A DNA stretch of 64,000 nt from NCBI GenBank assembly GCA_022113835.1, contig JAILWY010000027.1:6078501-6142500 (forward strand), read 5' to 3'. Source of the DNA: Atopsyche davidsoni. Lineage: Eukaryota; Arthropoda; Insecta; Trichoptera; Hydrobiosidae. Within the stretch, counting starts at the first letter, position 1. The number at the start of each line of letters is the position of its first letter. The translations under genes and the position numbers were made by a program. The notes beneath the pieces were generated by a model. The model saw nothing but the letters and a program-made list of their open reading frames with translations. It was not told the origin of the DNA and ran no database searches. Positions 11,916 through 26,359 of this stretch are shown one piece after another.

Positions 11916-14900
11916 TCAGTATAATATGTTTTCGAAATTGGTACAAGTACGTATATATTACAGAAAATCAGTCAAACGTCGAGCAACAACTGTGCGATGG
12001 AAGACACTCTGAATTTGCAGCATTTTTCAAAGATACAAAAATACCATTTTATTTTAAATTTAATTAACTAAGAGTCCTGTGACATCAACAAAAGGCAGAA
12101 CTCCTAAGATAAGTCTTGTCTGACGCATTTTATTCAATAAATATATGTATTTACATTTTAATGCAGGTGATAAGAAGAGATACCCCTAATTGCACAAGTA
12201 AACTAAACGGTTTCTTCAAGCAAAAGTTTTATTTCCGCCAGTCAATAAAATGTTGTTTTCAGTGCAGAGTACATGCGAAATTACAGCACAAGCTTGTAAC
12301 CTCAGATGACATAACTCCGGGATGTGTCTGTGTTTCAAAAGGCAGGTAATAATTTTCCATTATTAACATAAATGTACACACTAAGTAGCTCATTAGTTTT
12401 AAACTATCTTCCAGGAGAACTGCGACGGAGAAATAGCAGATATAAATAAAACGCAGGTGTGGCCGGGCCACGTTAATCCCCGCAGGTGTCGCACGCCACA
12501 ATCACGACTGTAGATAGACCGACGTAGCGTGGCATGCGGTCAAACATTTAATGTACTCCGGAGCCATTACCGCAGCATCGGAAGAGATATATCGTCCCGG
12601 GAGCAGCTCCGGCCGGCGGAGGAACCGCAAATTGATAGCGGTCCAAGAGCAGCTCGGCGGTACAAAAGGTCGCCATAATGAGACCTCCACAATGGCTTTG
12701 TCGCTCGCTTTATTCGCGCCAGGAATAAAAATGCTAAAACAATATGCGCTAACGGTCCGCCCCGACGCTTTGTGCGCGGATTTGACACAACACGCCAAAA
12801 ATTACTGTGTCGTTCGGCAGATGAATAATCGTTATTGTTGCGCTGAACCAGGATTGCTCGCACACAAGCCGAATACACTGATAATCAGCTGTTTACCGTA
12901 TATTATGTAAAGTTTGTCACCGCGTCACCATCCCACTGGGAGTCAGCGGTCTGACTGAATGTTATTTTATAAATTTGATGATGCATAGTCAATAATGCGT
13001 CATGTCATTTAAATTACAAAAATAAAAAAGAATTTTTACACACGAGATATAAACGAAATACTATAGATTATATGAGATTTTCAATCAATTGTATTTATTA
13101 TTTGTCAGAACACTTCACGATGCACAAATAAAATCAGGAAAATAGCTCAAATGATTTCCCTAATCATATATTTCTAAACCAATAAAAGAATCGTTACGTT
13201 TTCCAAAGTACAATAACATAATAAAACTACAAACGATACGAGAGCGGAATATAGAATATCTCAAGTCGGTTTATAACTTTATATAATAAGCGAACGAGGT
13301 CAGTTTTACCTGATTTATTGACTCAAAAAACTCAGCGGAGGAAAAGTTTTCCCGGCTGCTGCGTGCGCCTCGGTTCGTTACGGACCCCTAACAATGCGGG
13401 CTTCCGAAAGCCCCCAGCGGAAGTCTCGCGCTGCAAGGCGACCGGGGCTCTGTGAAACTGTTGAGATATATTTTCCCCGTGTCGGTACACAATCAAACTT
13501 TGCATAGCGGGAAACCTTCAGAACTCAGAGGTTGAAAAATAATATTTATAAAACCTCCTGTAATTGAGGGTTGTTATCAAATAAAACCTATCCTACCTCC
13601 CCACTGGCAGGATCGCTTTTTTACGACCACTACTACTATAATAAGCAACTATACTGACCAATACTAGTACCACGAGCCACATAGCTAAACTGACTCCCGT
13701 GACTTTCAATTTGCGAGGCACACCCCGACAAGTGCTCCTCGCGGAAAATATGTCTACGGCGAGAAAAATATTTTAATTGGAGAATATTCGTAAAAGGTTA
13801 GGAATTTACGATCATCAATAGAGATAGAATTAAGATAATTATATAATGCGATAATAAAACACGCAATCGACCATCAATCAGGGAATTACATAAATCATTA
13901 ACAACCTTTCCTTTTTCTATAAAAACCTTTAAAATAACTCGCGTATCAATTGCTTTTTTTTTTTTTTTTAAAACCAGGCATTAATTTTTATAATTAATCA
14001 GCTGTTACGTTATATTACATTTATTTTTTGCTAACACATTCATTCCCTAGGTCATAGATCAACCCAGAGATCAGATGTATACGCCAAACTCATAATTTAT
14101 AATTTCACATGAACGAGTTTGACCCGTGGTATTTCTACTGTACACAATTATGAAACAAAAACAAAATATAACATAGAAGAGTGCATGTACCCAATTTTTT
14201 CCTACAAAATCTGTAGCGGGGACTTAAAATAATATTTAATACAAATTTCTCATTCATTAGTTACACACATCAAAATTTAATTTGCTAAGCAGTTAGTTCC
14301 CGTTACACTAAACATTGGCAGCAAATTGTCATCACCATCACAGATGATAGAATGACTCCCTACTAACCTAAATAATGTTTATTGGTATTGTTATAATGTA
14401 TAACAAAATTGTGGGATCCGATGACGTTCCAGGTCTTAAGCAGGTGTTTCGTTGTCGTGCACGAGCGCGCCGGCCGGGCTGGAGCGAGGCGCGGTGACGC
14501 TCGCCGCCAGGAATGGAGTCAATTAGCTTCCTGGCGATGCTGCGGCCGCGACTCTCGCCTAATTGCCAGAGCATGCGCCGCGCGGAGCTAACTGTAGCGC
14601 TGAATACGCTTTTGATAATAAAACAATACATCACATCGAGCGGCGCGATTAATTATTTACACGGTAACGGAACAACAGTTAGTACGATTCGTTTGGTGAT
14701 TACATTTTTTTTCGGTTTTGATGTGGTCCGTCGATGCAATTTTTAGTAACGAACGGTTTTACGAATGCACGGGACCCTTTTATGTGTGAGATGCATCAGC
14801 ATAAATTTGATTATAATAATTAATTATTAAAGGTAATTTAAATATATAACATATCCTCATAGCCAGTGATGTACCTTGAAGTACTTCTGAATTGATTGAG

Positions 14901-17171
14901 ATTTGTTCTCAAATATTGCTCTAAAAGACCAGTTCTGACTTAATCTGACATATAAACAATATTGTTGTATTGTAATGTTGGGAACTCAACGCAGGTAATA
15001 TTTATTGGTTATTTGTTTTATTTAATGCTCTTTAAATTGATAACCTCGCAATTCATTACCACGTGTGAAAATATATTGGTATACCCATATTTTATATAAA
15101 GTTTATAAAGTACACGTGTTAAAAATGTTAACAGAAATTTAAATAATAAAAAATGTCAAAAAAGTGCCTTTTTGGGAATTAAAATTTTGCTCCTACGCTT
15201 CTCACACATGAAATTCAATTCTTGATAATGTGTTTTGTTGAGTTCGTAGGTTTTTTGTGCCCACGCAAACATGTAGGCAAACAATATTATTAATGTATAC
15301 CATGTAGTAGCATAGAAATTAAGACACTTTTAACGGTAGAGTTAAAAACCAGGTCAGCGTGGTTTAATTTAGATAATTATGAATTCATTCACTAGACAAC
15401 GTTAAAATATCTGTTATTACACATGATTGAAAGTAGAAATACAGTTTTTAAGACAATTACATTTTTGGGCTGATTTATTGATTAGACATTAACAAATTGC
15501 AACATCGGCAATAACCTTGTTTCAAAATTGCAAAAAAAATTGAAATGGGGAACTAATAAGAAATTACACCCAAATATGGGCTGGTGTTACACCTAATAAT
15601 ATTGTAAAGTTATGCAAAACCTGACCCCGAACCACCTTCCATTTATCAGCTGCAAAGTTTACAGCTCCACAGAAAATGTCGTTGGGAATTTATAGTTAAG
15701 TTGCAAAGGGTTACAATGTAAGCCACTTTCAATACCGGCCAACTCGATACTCTTTGACCCTATAATAATACTTATCTCACACGCCACATAACAAGATATC
15801 GCATATAAAATCCATTTATATACAGCACAAAGATGGCACAGCGATGTGCAAAAGAGGTCAGGTAAATTAAAAAAAAAAAAGTTCTTTTATAATTCATACA
15901 AATACAATGATGGATTTCTGTAAAGTCAACGCCTCCTGGAAGCGGCCTGTATAATTACGATGTATTTAAAAAAAAAAAGGTCAATATAATGCATCGTGTT
16001 TTTTTTCCCGTTCACAATGCAGTCACTTCCTCGAAGCGGTGCGCTCCGTTAATATTGCATACAATGCAGAATGCACAATGCCCCGAGCCCGGCTGGACCC
16101 ACGCGCCCGCGAATAGGAGCGTCCTTGTGCCGCGAGTGCTGACATCCAGCTGATTACAATAATCCTGCGGTGGCGGCCCACGCGGCCCAGCAGCCTGACG
16201 GCCGATGCTGATGCGGTGAAATACTGCACGACAGTGGATGAATGATTCTGTTAAGACAACTGCCACAAATTATGATTACTTCAATTTCGTCTAAATGTTT
16301 TTTTTACATGGCGATAATTTCATTTGAATCAGTTTCTTGCGACCGTACTAGAACCATCTTCAGGAATTTTGTGAAAATGGCCTCACACAGATAAATATTG
16401 CACCTCAAATCAATAATAAAAAAAATGAAATTTGTACCAAAAAAATTAGACACTACAATGTATATATTTTATTATGGACTAAAATTAATAAGTTATGATT
16501 AATTGGATTTTTTTTTTTCATGAATGACCATATTAGATTGATTTTAGATACAATGTTACTTGTCGGATGCGTCAATATAATAAGCATTTAAACACTTTAA
16601 ATGTCAGTTTACAGTCGTTTATCAATCATGTCATGCTTTTTTAAAATTCAATATTAAACAAGGAATTAATTTTGATGTTGAAAGCTAAAACAAAATAAAT
16701 TTTAAAATTGCTAAATAAAAAAATTAAAAAACTTGTTACTAGCCAAACCACCGGCAATTTTATAAATTCAAAAATCATATATCGTTATTTCGCTTCCGGG
16801 AATATATATTTTATTATCTTTTTAACAACAACTTAAGATTTAACTAAAGTAAAATATTTAATCATTATATTTATCATCATTTAAAAACCAACAAATTAGA
16901 AAAATCAGAGGTTTTATCACTTTGTTATTGGACAGCATCGTTTTTTAATGACATATTTTTTATATGTTTTACACATACCTACAGTATACGCATACAATAG
17001 AAAAGATCGCAAAGGTGTAAACACTTACATACGTTATTTGAACATTGGGGCTGTTTCCTTGCGAGATAGAGATCGGAGTCTAAAATCGTGTTTTCCTAAA
17101 ATCCCCGAGCCCCTCCGATCGGTTGCAATAAATCTAGTGTGATGTTTTTGTACGTTTATTTAAAGTCGGGG

Positions 17172-17188
17172 GTACGGGCGACCCGTAC
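17172..17188. repeat. 7-bp GC-rich hairpin with triloop
   Basis: GTACGGG, CGA, CCCGTAC. It lies in a less AT-rich segment (about 17050-17240) without coding signal that may be a conserved non-coding element. Confidence 0.7.
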
Positions 17189-18460
17189 AAAGTTTGTATA
17201 AATTAGCCCTCAAAGTGGCCAGGCGTATCAGGAAAATGGAAATTGCCAACTCTAGGTGATTCCAAGAAATTTGGACCCTGGTCAGCAGAATATCACTGTA
17301 AGGCAGGTTATAATATTCCAGTCAGGGATGTACGCAGTGTGACTCGGGGGATGATGTCATAGCAATTGAAGTTTGTTTGTGCCCGAAAGTAAATTGACTT
17401 AAACAAGGTATTATATTATGTACAGAGAAGATATACGATTATTATTAATATATATATTAAAGGGTAATTGCTGTCAGTATATAAATAATTTAAGAAACCA
17501 ATTTTTATACTTAAATATTTCATAAAATAAATATGTTCAATATTGAATCAGCATTGTTCCTTCTATAGCAGAATCCTATTTTATGATTATTTTGCACCTA
17601 ATTCATTATACAAGATATATCGTGAATTATTTAATTATAAAAAACTTTAAATTTAAATAGATTTCAGATATCAAAAAGCGACGAAAATAATATATGTATG
17701 TAATCAAATGACATCAATTATTATCAATGCTATATGATATGTGATTATTATACTTGATATAATTTATAGTTTTAGAACGTATATTCTAAATATAGCAATA
17801 AAGATAAGTAAACGATGAAATAATGGAGCGTGGATCACATAAAAACCTCTCAACGAAGTAAATATATTCAGGTTTCAATTTCACTTCTACGAGAGTTGAA
17901 TTCGTTAACTCTCGTCCGACTGACAGCAGTAAACTCGCAGCGAAACCTGTTCTACGAGCGAACTCTACTGCCAACCTTGAGCGCGTCTCTTGACAAATAA
18001 TTCAGCACATCTTCAAAAAAATAAAAGTGGCCTCAATAGCGAGCAAAAGCACGTGGACAGTACACCGCGACGTGACACGGCAGGGCCCGAGCACGGTCAA
18101 GGTTCGTGAAACGAAAACAAATATTATGTCCAAGACAACATTGAAGAATTCAGAGAACTCAGGTCGTAGAGGACTGTTTTTGTCTCGAGCCTTATGCGGG
18201 GAAAATATGGATGTCTCGATGACTTTGAATTAAAAGCTAAGATTTTAGTCGATTGTCTTGTAGTGGAGATACTTGAGTAGCATTTCACACGTCTTATCTC
18301 AAGGAAGATCTTGCCCGTTGTTTGTTTCAAAATGTTAATGTACATTTTAGGCTTCACTTTATCTAATTGTTGAAAATCTTAATTAAAAGGTCAAATAATT
18401 TAAATGTGTAGAAAATAAATGTAAAATATATTCATATTTTCTTACAGCTTTTAATTAAAA

Positions 18461-18484
18461 TTCATTGAAAGGCCTTTCAATGAA
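18461..18484. repeat. 24-bp perfect palindrome without spacer
   Basis: TTCATTGAAAGG is followed immediately by its reverse complement. The flanks are AT-rich and unrelated. It could bind a dimeric protein or be a chance cruciform; nothing nearby decides. Confidence 0.9.
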
Positions 18485-20099
18485 ATATGTACATAGAAAA
18501 TGAGTCATTCATTATTCAATAACAATTCCATTCCCTAGGACTTCTATGAAAAAACATAAGATAATCTCACACAATTTAGAAAAGAGAAAACAATTTTACA
18601 CAATATGCCTAATGACTACATTGCCACATGAATCACGTTAGAAGCGATATATTCATATTAACAATAAATTACGTATATATTATAAAACATCAACGAAGCC
18701 AAGAACCTATAAAATATGTGATAAAGACTAACATGTTCGAACATTATATAAACCTACAAAAATTCACAAACACTTTCGAAAAAAATCATTGAAACATACA
18801 TACAATAAAATGATAATTATGATAAAATTCTTATTTATACAATATATATTTTTTTTAATTACTTATATTTCGATAATGTAAAGAATCTATATATTTAAAC
18901 GCGACTACAGAAACATGATCTCATAAAACCATGAATCTTTATTATAAATTACTTCCACCTTTATTGTAAATCAAGAGTTTACATATATATTTAAAAAAAA
19001 AAAATTTACAGTCAATAATAGTGATAAAAAAACAAAATCACCTAATGTGATTTACAAAACCCAAAGAATCCCTGTTCCGTAACACAGACAATAAGCATTA
19101 AGTAAAGTGAAACCAGAAATAATTATTCTCTTCAATATTGTTCGAAGCCCAACCTTCAAATCAATATTGCTCCACATTAGAGGCCTACCTAATTAAGTTA
19201 GAAACACAGAAACTAGATTTATCAAGCTTATAAAGAAAGTCAGAGCCCCTCATGGCAAGTTATCATGGAAAAATATTGAAGCGAATGTTACATATTATTT
19301 AAACGTCCAATGATATTTCGACTAACATATAGGGGGAAGGGGGTAAGTGATATGTCCCGTGAGAGTAATGATCAGGCACGGACTCGGTAGTCGCGGAGTG
19401 GACAAGCCGCAGTCAGTGGGGCAGGCGCCGAGGGCCGCCCCACATGCATGAGTTGGTGAAGAGAAGATGAGCCGAGACACTTTTATATACATATATTTGC
19501 AGCATCTCAAATTTACGATCGATCGATAAATTAGCACATTGAAACCGCAATCAAAATTAAGCTTTGAATAACGTGGATAACCGCAACACAACGAGCTGTC
19601 TCTCTTGTAAGCCAAATGATTTAATGTACGTTTCTACCAAACCGCGAAAATATAACTTTTTATACACACTTTAATGTGTGAAATATTTTTTATTAACCGA
19701 TGTTTTGTTGAAATATTTATTAATTTTACAAATATTGTTAACTCACCTCGAGTATTTTAATGGTGCTATAAGATTTACAATTAAAAAAAACATATTTTAG
19801 CAAATTGTTTATGCTTTAACAGAAACCGTTATATCTGTAAAAAAAAAAAAAAAATTTAAATTCATTTTGCATAAAAAATATTTTAAAATAAATAAAATGA
19901 CTTACAAATAATTTTGATGAGTTTGACAGGAAATAAGAATTAAATCAAGTATAAAATTCAAATTTAAAACAGGTATTTTTAAAATATCAAAAAGTTGAAC
20001 ATCCCATCGTCGCTGCGTAAACCGTTTTATAACCGCTGAGTAAAATGAAGCCTTTCCTTTTTTACAGAAGACTTGTCTCTTCCCAAGATACCACACAAT

Positions 20100-20230
20100 C
20101 AATCGAAGTCATCAATCCATCTCTACTTGCGCTCCTTCCATTCTTTTTTGTCCTCCAGATGTCATCTTTCAAGATGTCCCACCCATTGACGTTTCACTTA
20201 TGAAGCCCATAAGTTCAAGAATATCTATTA
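20100..20230 (-). mobile_element. Possible vestige of a LINE 3' coding end
   Basis: Composition differs from the surroundings. One minus-strand frame reads LEDKKEWKERK, a stop, then RWIDDFD, and the second piece resembles the RW-DD motif near the C-terminus of several LINE reverse-transcriptase ORFs. The match is short and interrupted, so it is weak. Confidence 0.2.
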
Positions 20231-22540
20231 AGAAAGTACCCATAGAGGTTTTTGTCCGGTTATTTTTATTAATATAAAAAATGAGAAATTATACAAGTTT
20301 AAAATCGAGATCCGGTGAATTATTTTGCAAGATGAGAGGCAGTATTTACTTTCACTGCGGATACCGGACAAGTCGAGGGCGGAGGTGCTCACTCTCGTGC
20401 GTTTAATACCTGACCATACAGTGGAATGATAGCATTAGACGTAAATGGAGGCGTAATTAAAACTGACGGGCGCACGGATGTGTTGGGAGAGGGGATAAGA
20501 TACAACGCAAGCAGAATAAATAAATGAGTGAAAAACTAATTCAATAATACTTAAATAACAAATCACTAATTCTTAGTTACCCATCGTGGTTGGGATTTAG
20601 GAAAAGTCATATTCGTAGACGCTATTATTACAAACATAATTGCACGCACTTCACCGTCAGTAGATAGTGTGTTTTATTACATATTGCAACAAAATTTATC
20701 AGACAAATTGCAACAAATTTAATCATAAAAAAACATTGCATTGTATTTAAGTATTTACCATTGAAATATATATAAAACAGCTAAAGTAATTTTGCAGGTA
20801 TCAAATTACGTAAAGCAAATGCAGCTTAATTTATTTAAAAAATTATACAATTAATATAGCCATCGCTATAAGACGTCAAAAATATTGTATGCTATTATTA
20901 TATGAATTAAACCAAACTATTAAAATTTATTCAAACAAAAAAAAACGTCCAATGAGATAAATTTGTATTTTCATAAGATCTACGTATTAAAATACCAGTG
21001 CCTTCGAACTATGACATGAAAAGACGATATAGAAGTTTCACGGATTTATTACATAATATGCAATAAAAAGTCGATAAAACGGAGATCGTAAAATATTAAT
21101 ATTCTTATCAAAATATAAAATGTTTTTTTACCTGCTATAAAATGGTTCACGCCACAGTAAATTCACACACGTGGTTTCAACAATGGCCGCGATGCTTCGC
21201 GGCGCCTTATTGCGGTGAACCAACAATAAGGTGGATGTTAATTATAAATCATACGAAACTGGTTCAATAATTAAGCACGAGCACCACCAGCCGATCCGCC
21301 ATCCGTCCGGGGGAAGTGGCGCTGGGAGAGAAAAAACAACACGGAGTGCCGCCAGGCGTGATCACGCCGGCGATCGACTACATCCGCACGACTGCGGCCG
21401 GGGAGGCTCTCATCACTAATCGCCACTTGTCTACCTAGAATCCTGTCCGTAGTTAAGGTGGCTATTAACTAAACAACTTGAATCTCCTCTGACTTTGCAA
21501 TTCGATCGCGACCGTTGTAGATACAGATATGACCTTAACACATTCAATTAAAATAGGCCAACGTTTTCGACGGTTTTGTATTTAATTAAATTTTAGTATA
21601 TTTGACTGTCGTCTCGATCCATTTACAACGACGTTGAATATCACATATTTGACTGCGATATATTCAACAACGATATCGTTAAATATAATTTAAAATAAAC
21701 GTATTCTAAGACAAAAAACTAATTTCACGACACTTACAAAGATTATATATTTTGTATGTACAAAAAAGCTTTCTTGGTACAAAAATATTCCTGAGGGATT
21801 TTAAAAAACCCAGCATGATAATCAATGTTTCTATGTTGCCTTACAGATTTACGGGGCCTAAGTCCGAGCTCCCCTCTCCTCAAATTCTTTTATGATATTA
21901 TATAGCAGTAGCGTGCAGACTGCGAATCAGGAATCACAGATTAATAATTTCTAATTAATTTATATTACTTTATTTTTATTTTTTTTCAAAATAAAATGTT
22001 TGAGAATTGTTGCAGATTTGAGTCTTATATTATGTTTTATTTTATACTTGTTACATTTAAAATTTACACTTAACTTATTGTTGACAAATTTAATAAATTG
22101 CAAGCTATAAAAAATTGACTTTCATTAATAAATATTTTTGAACATAATTTTACAATATATAAAGAAGTCTTAATGTTAAAAATAATTGGTTAAAAAGATA
22201 AGGCCGCTTTTAAGAAAGCGATAAACACTAACGTATATTCAAGAGATATCAACGAAGAAAAAAAAAACGAGTTCTCCTTCGATGAGAAAATTTCTATCCA
22301 TTTGTTAGTAACATCGATTCGCCTTTCTGCCGTCGGTATCATAAAACACGGGTATAATTAAACCATAAATTTATTGAAGTACAGTTTTTACGGTGATATA
22401 AGCGCAGCAAAAATTTAATTAATATTAAGAGAGGTAATAAATAGTTGGCATTATTAAAACAAGGCATTGTGAGTGCGCCAGACGTAGCGCGCTGCCCCAA
22501 TGACCTAGAGGCGCGACCTCGCGGTTGGCTTCTCACAAAG

Positions 22541-22615
22541 CTCGGGGCTCGCTTCTCTCGAGGCTCGGGGCTTAGGGCTCAGGGCTCAGGGCTTGGGGTT
22601 CGGGTCTCAGGACCT
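22541..22615 (+). repeat. GGGCTCA-type minisatellite with G-quadruplex potential
   Basis: Degenerate 7-bp units (GGGCTCA, GGGCTTA, GGGGTTC) repeat inside a GC-rich island. Plus-strand G runs of three or four occur at 22567-22570, 22575-22577, 22582-22584, 22589-22591, 22595-22598 and 22602-22604, with 3-4 nt loops, meeting the usual G3+N1-7 quadruplex pattern. A TTG-started frame runs through the island, but its composition is repeat-driven and I do not call it coding. Confidence 0.8.
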
Positions 22616-25600
22616 CGAAGGGGCGCTTCACAGTGGGAACCCCTCCCTACCCCCTTCCAGCCCGCGGATTCAATTCAGAGCTCTCGTGATTTACTACACG
22701 TCAAACGAAATGAGCGAACAGTTATCATAATCGCGGCGATTAAAAGCGCAATCAACAATTTGTTTCACGATAGCGCGAATATGCAAAATTACTACTGTGA
22801 AGCGTACCGTATGAATTCTGATGATTAATCATCTGGCGTGGATTTATTGACATTTCGATGAAAGCGAATCTGATGGGGATTTTTATATTAAATGTGAGTA
22901 AATTATTTAAGCGCGCAAGTAGAACATGGAGAAATTCACGCCTAAAACAACAGGAAATGGCCGGAATACTAACATGTGCCGGTTTGTAATTTTACAGCAT
23001 TAAACGTTTGCGTCGTGTAAACGATATTTACAAAACAGTGTACACACGAGGTGCACAACCTTTATATTAAAAAGACAACACTAAAATGTTCTTATGCATC
23101 AAATGAGATGTTTTTATAAAAACATATGGTTGAAATCAGATTAATACGGACTATTATAATACACTATAATATAAATATACAAAGTATTGCCCTGCTAATG
23201 TGTCTACTTGATATAATATAAATTAAGATCCGCCCACAGTTGAAAATTGAAATTAAAATCTACAAGGACTTACAGTGTTTCCAGAAGATCACAACTGTTA
23301 ATGTAACGAAATGAAAAGAGTGGCATGTTAAAGGCAATACAACACCAAAAATAAATATAAAACTACAATACAATGTAGGTACAAAACATTTGAAAATATT
23401 AAAAATTGGCGAAATAATTTTAATAAATACTTGCACTAAAATATAGTAAATTCAACAACCTGGTTGTTTGGGGACAACTTAAAAATTTCAACAAATATAA
23501 GATTGAAGATTAAGTCTGAATAAGCTATTGAAAGACGTAAGCACTCACAAATAAAAATGATCGTAATATCCTTGCAATTTTGAGTATTAAAAATTAAGCC
23601 AGTATATCGTTGAATTACACATTAAAAGGTCTGCCTATTTTAGGATTAATATTTATTTTACTACCTGCATTCGGCCCTATAGTAAATTTTTAGATTTAGG
23701 CGCTTTTAGGTGAATCATCGGTAGAGTGGCGTGTTGCCCGGCGGTGCTTTGTGTCCAAAAGAACATAGCCGTGCTAGCTACAAGAGAGAGCTAAGCTAGT
23801 ACATACTGCAGTGTAAGATAAGACACAAGCCTATAGCACATTTGTTCCACAAATCGCTTGACGTCACACTCGTTTAGAAGCAGCTGATTCTACCTGCGAA
23901 ATTTTGTTTGAATAGTTGTACCCAAAATATTTAAAAATGTATCATGGGATAAATGTAATATGGGATAATTATCCAAATTTTACAAGCAATTTAAATAATT
24001 TGACCGTTAAATTCACCAGAACGATAAGTGGGTAAAATTATTTAAAAATGTTTTTCTAAATCGATAGGAATGAGAAATAGGTTCAGACATATTTATGTAC
24101 GCATAAATATATCCAATAGCGATACAAAAAGTGAAGTCACTATAATATAAGGAGTATTTTGATTATTTGTGAAAATTTCAGGATAAATGTGACCTGAATA
24201 AAAAAAACCATCATAAAAGAGTTAATTTATATAAAGGGCAAATTAACCCACTATTAACGTACCAATGCACGTAGATTGATAAAAATGATTACAGTGTCAT
24301 ATTTTAGTAAAAATATCTTAAATCACAACAAAGTTTACATATAAATATTTTATCGGCTATTTGGGCCATCATTTTTTCTGAAATTTTATTTAAATATAAC
24401 ACTTAGATGCCTATAAGTTTTAGTAATACTATAATAAAACGATATTATAGTATTTAAAAGGTTTACGGTTATTTTCATATTTATGTAAGGTAATATAAGT
24501 AATGGAAGTTATCCAGAAGATAGAGTTTCCTAAATGCCACGTCCATTATTTTTTGATGAATAGTATATCGTGTAAGCTAAAATCCTTTTACATGTAGTGC
24601 ATTTTTTTAGAATATCCAATTTTTCCATGGAAATATTATTTATTGTAACACTGTGCTATTGGCATGTTAAATGATATGCTGTCCGCCCATATCAGGTAAA
24701 ATTATATTGAATCGGCCTGAAACACGACAAGGATCGAATATACGCCCACTACGTTTCAATTATTTTAATTTTGGCCATTAACGAATTTGTATAAATTAAA
24801 TCTAGACCAACACCTACCTTAATATAATAAACTTATTATACGTTAAAAACAATTATATAATCAGCATTTCTTACGGTTTAATGAGTTTGTCGATAAATTG
24901 ACTTGACCAATCAAGCAAAAAATAAAATATTTATATTTAAAAAACATTCAGACAATTACCTCAAATCTGTGAATTGTTCAAATTTAAAACCATTTCATGT
25001 ATTTTTTTCTTTTATTATAGGTTTCGTATTATTATTGAATAGTTATCATTCTACACTTACTTCTCCTCCGTGAACACGACACAGATTATTAAGATGAATC
25101 CCTTGATATAACCCCAAGGATATGATTGGTACACGCAGAGGAGCGTTTTGTCAGATTTATTATCGCCGGAGATGATGGCCCGGTAGCACAATGCCTCGGC
25201 CTGGCCCGGTTTCTGCGTATGCAATTAAACGTATGAAACGAACACAATGCGTGATTATAATTATGCTTATAACAGGCACAGTTTCAGTAATGTGGAGTAA
25301 GGGAAGTAGTGCACCTGATGATTTACTATTATTAGTATGAACTGCCAAGGATGGTTAACGTTATGAACAGACTCGGTATACTTAATTACTCGGTATTGTT
25401 CGATACAATCACCCACGAGTTTCTTAAGGTATAATAGAATACTAAAACTAAGAAGGGCAAGATGCCTAAATATCTACATTTTATAGAAGAAACCTCAAAT
25501 GATAAAATATAAATAATTTTTATTATTTAAAAAAAATATTAGTCTCTCCCAGTGTGCAAAGGTCATAAACTAAACATATTTAACGATAAAAAAAATGTCG

Positions 25601-26249
25601 ATAAAGAAAAATTGTAAATAAAAGAAGTAAATAATGACCTGAAAGTTAAATATCTTTAACCCTGTCTCTTTAATAGAATTTTCATAATCTAACCACAATG
25701 AAACCGAACGAAATACTATGTTGTTGCAATTATTTATTATCACATTATTGTGCAACGTTAAAAAAACCCCCATGAGCAAAATATTTAAACCACATATTTG
25801 AGAATGTGTATGTGACCATAATAGGCCATGAAATGGTTTCCATGCCATTATGTTTTAGATATCTAATAATAATTAAGTGCTGGCAACAAGTTGTAAATAT
25901 CGACGTAAAGAATTGATAAAATCAATTTTAATTATAAAAAAGACAATTAAGTAAGTGCATACATTACAAAAAAAAAAATATTTTTTTTAATGATTTGAAG
26001 ATGATTCGAAGCAAAACTCTGTTGTCTTAGTTAGGATTTATTGATATATTTTACAATCAAAATAACCGTAATATGAGACACATTATAAGATTTCCATAAT
26101 CCATTATATTTAAATGGTTTTATTCACCTTCGATATATTAACGCTTTTCTTCCTCATAATGACTACATGATGTTTCGAGGGTTCGTACGGACACAAAATA
26201 TAGGTAAGTGAACATAATAAAAAGTTTTGATAAATATAATCATTCCTTA

Positions 26250-26282
26250 GATAGATAGATATATATATATATATATATATAT

Positions 26283-26353
<71 letters not shown>
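26250..26353. repeat. GATA / AT microsatellite followed by a poly-T run
   Basis: GATA units at 26250-26262 grade into a long AT tract to 26330, broken once by a GATA unit near 26283, followed by 23 T residues (26331-26353). It is likely to be length-variable and assembly-sensitive. No transposon end was recognised on either side. Confidence 0.95.

Positions 26354-26359
<6 letters not shown>

Noticed and set aside
12551..12910. 119-codon ATG frame on the plus strand
   Set aside because: Two minus-strand frames are open across the same GC-rich island and the translation has no domain. Probably chance, though it is the next-best ATG frame after the main gene.
22445..22828. 127-codon plus-strand frame
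   Set aside because: Starts at TTG and its core is the GGGCTCA minisatellite.
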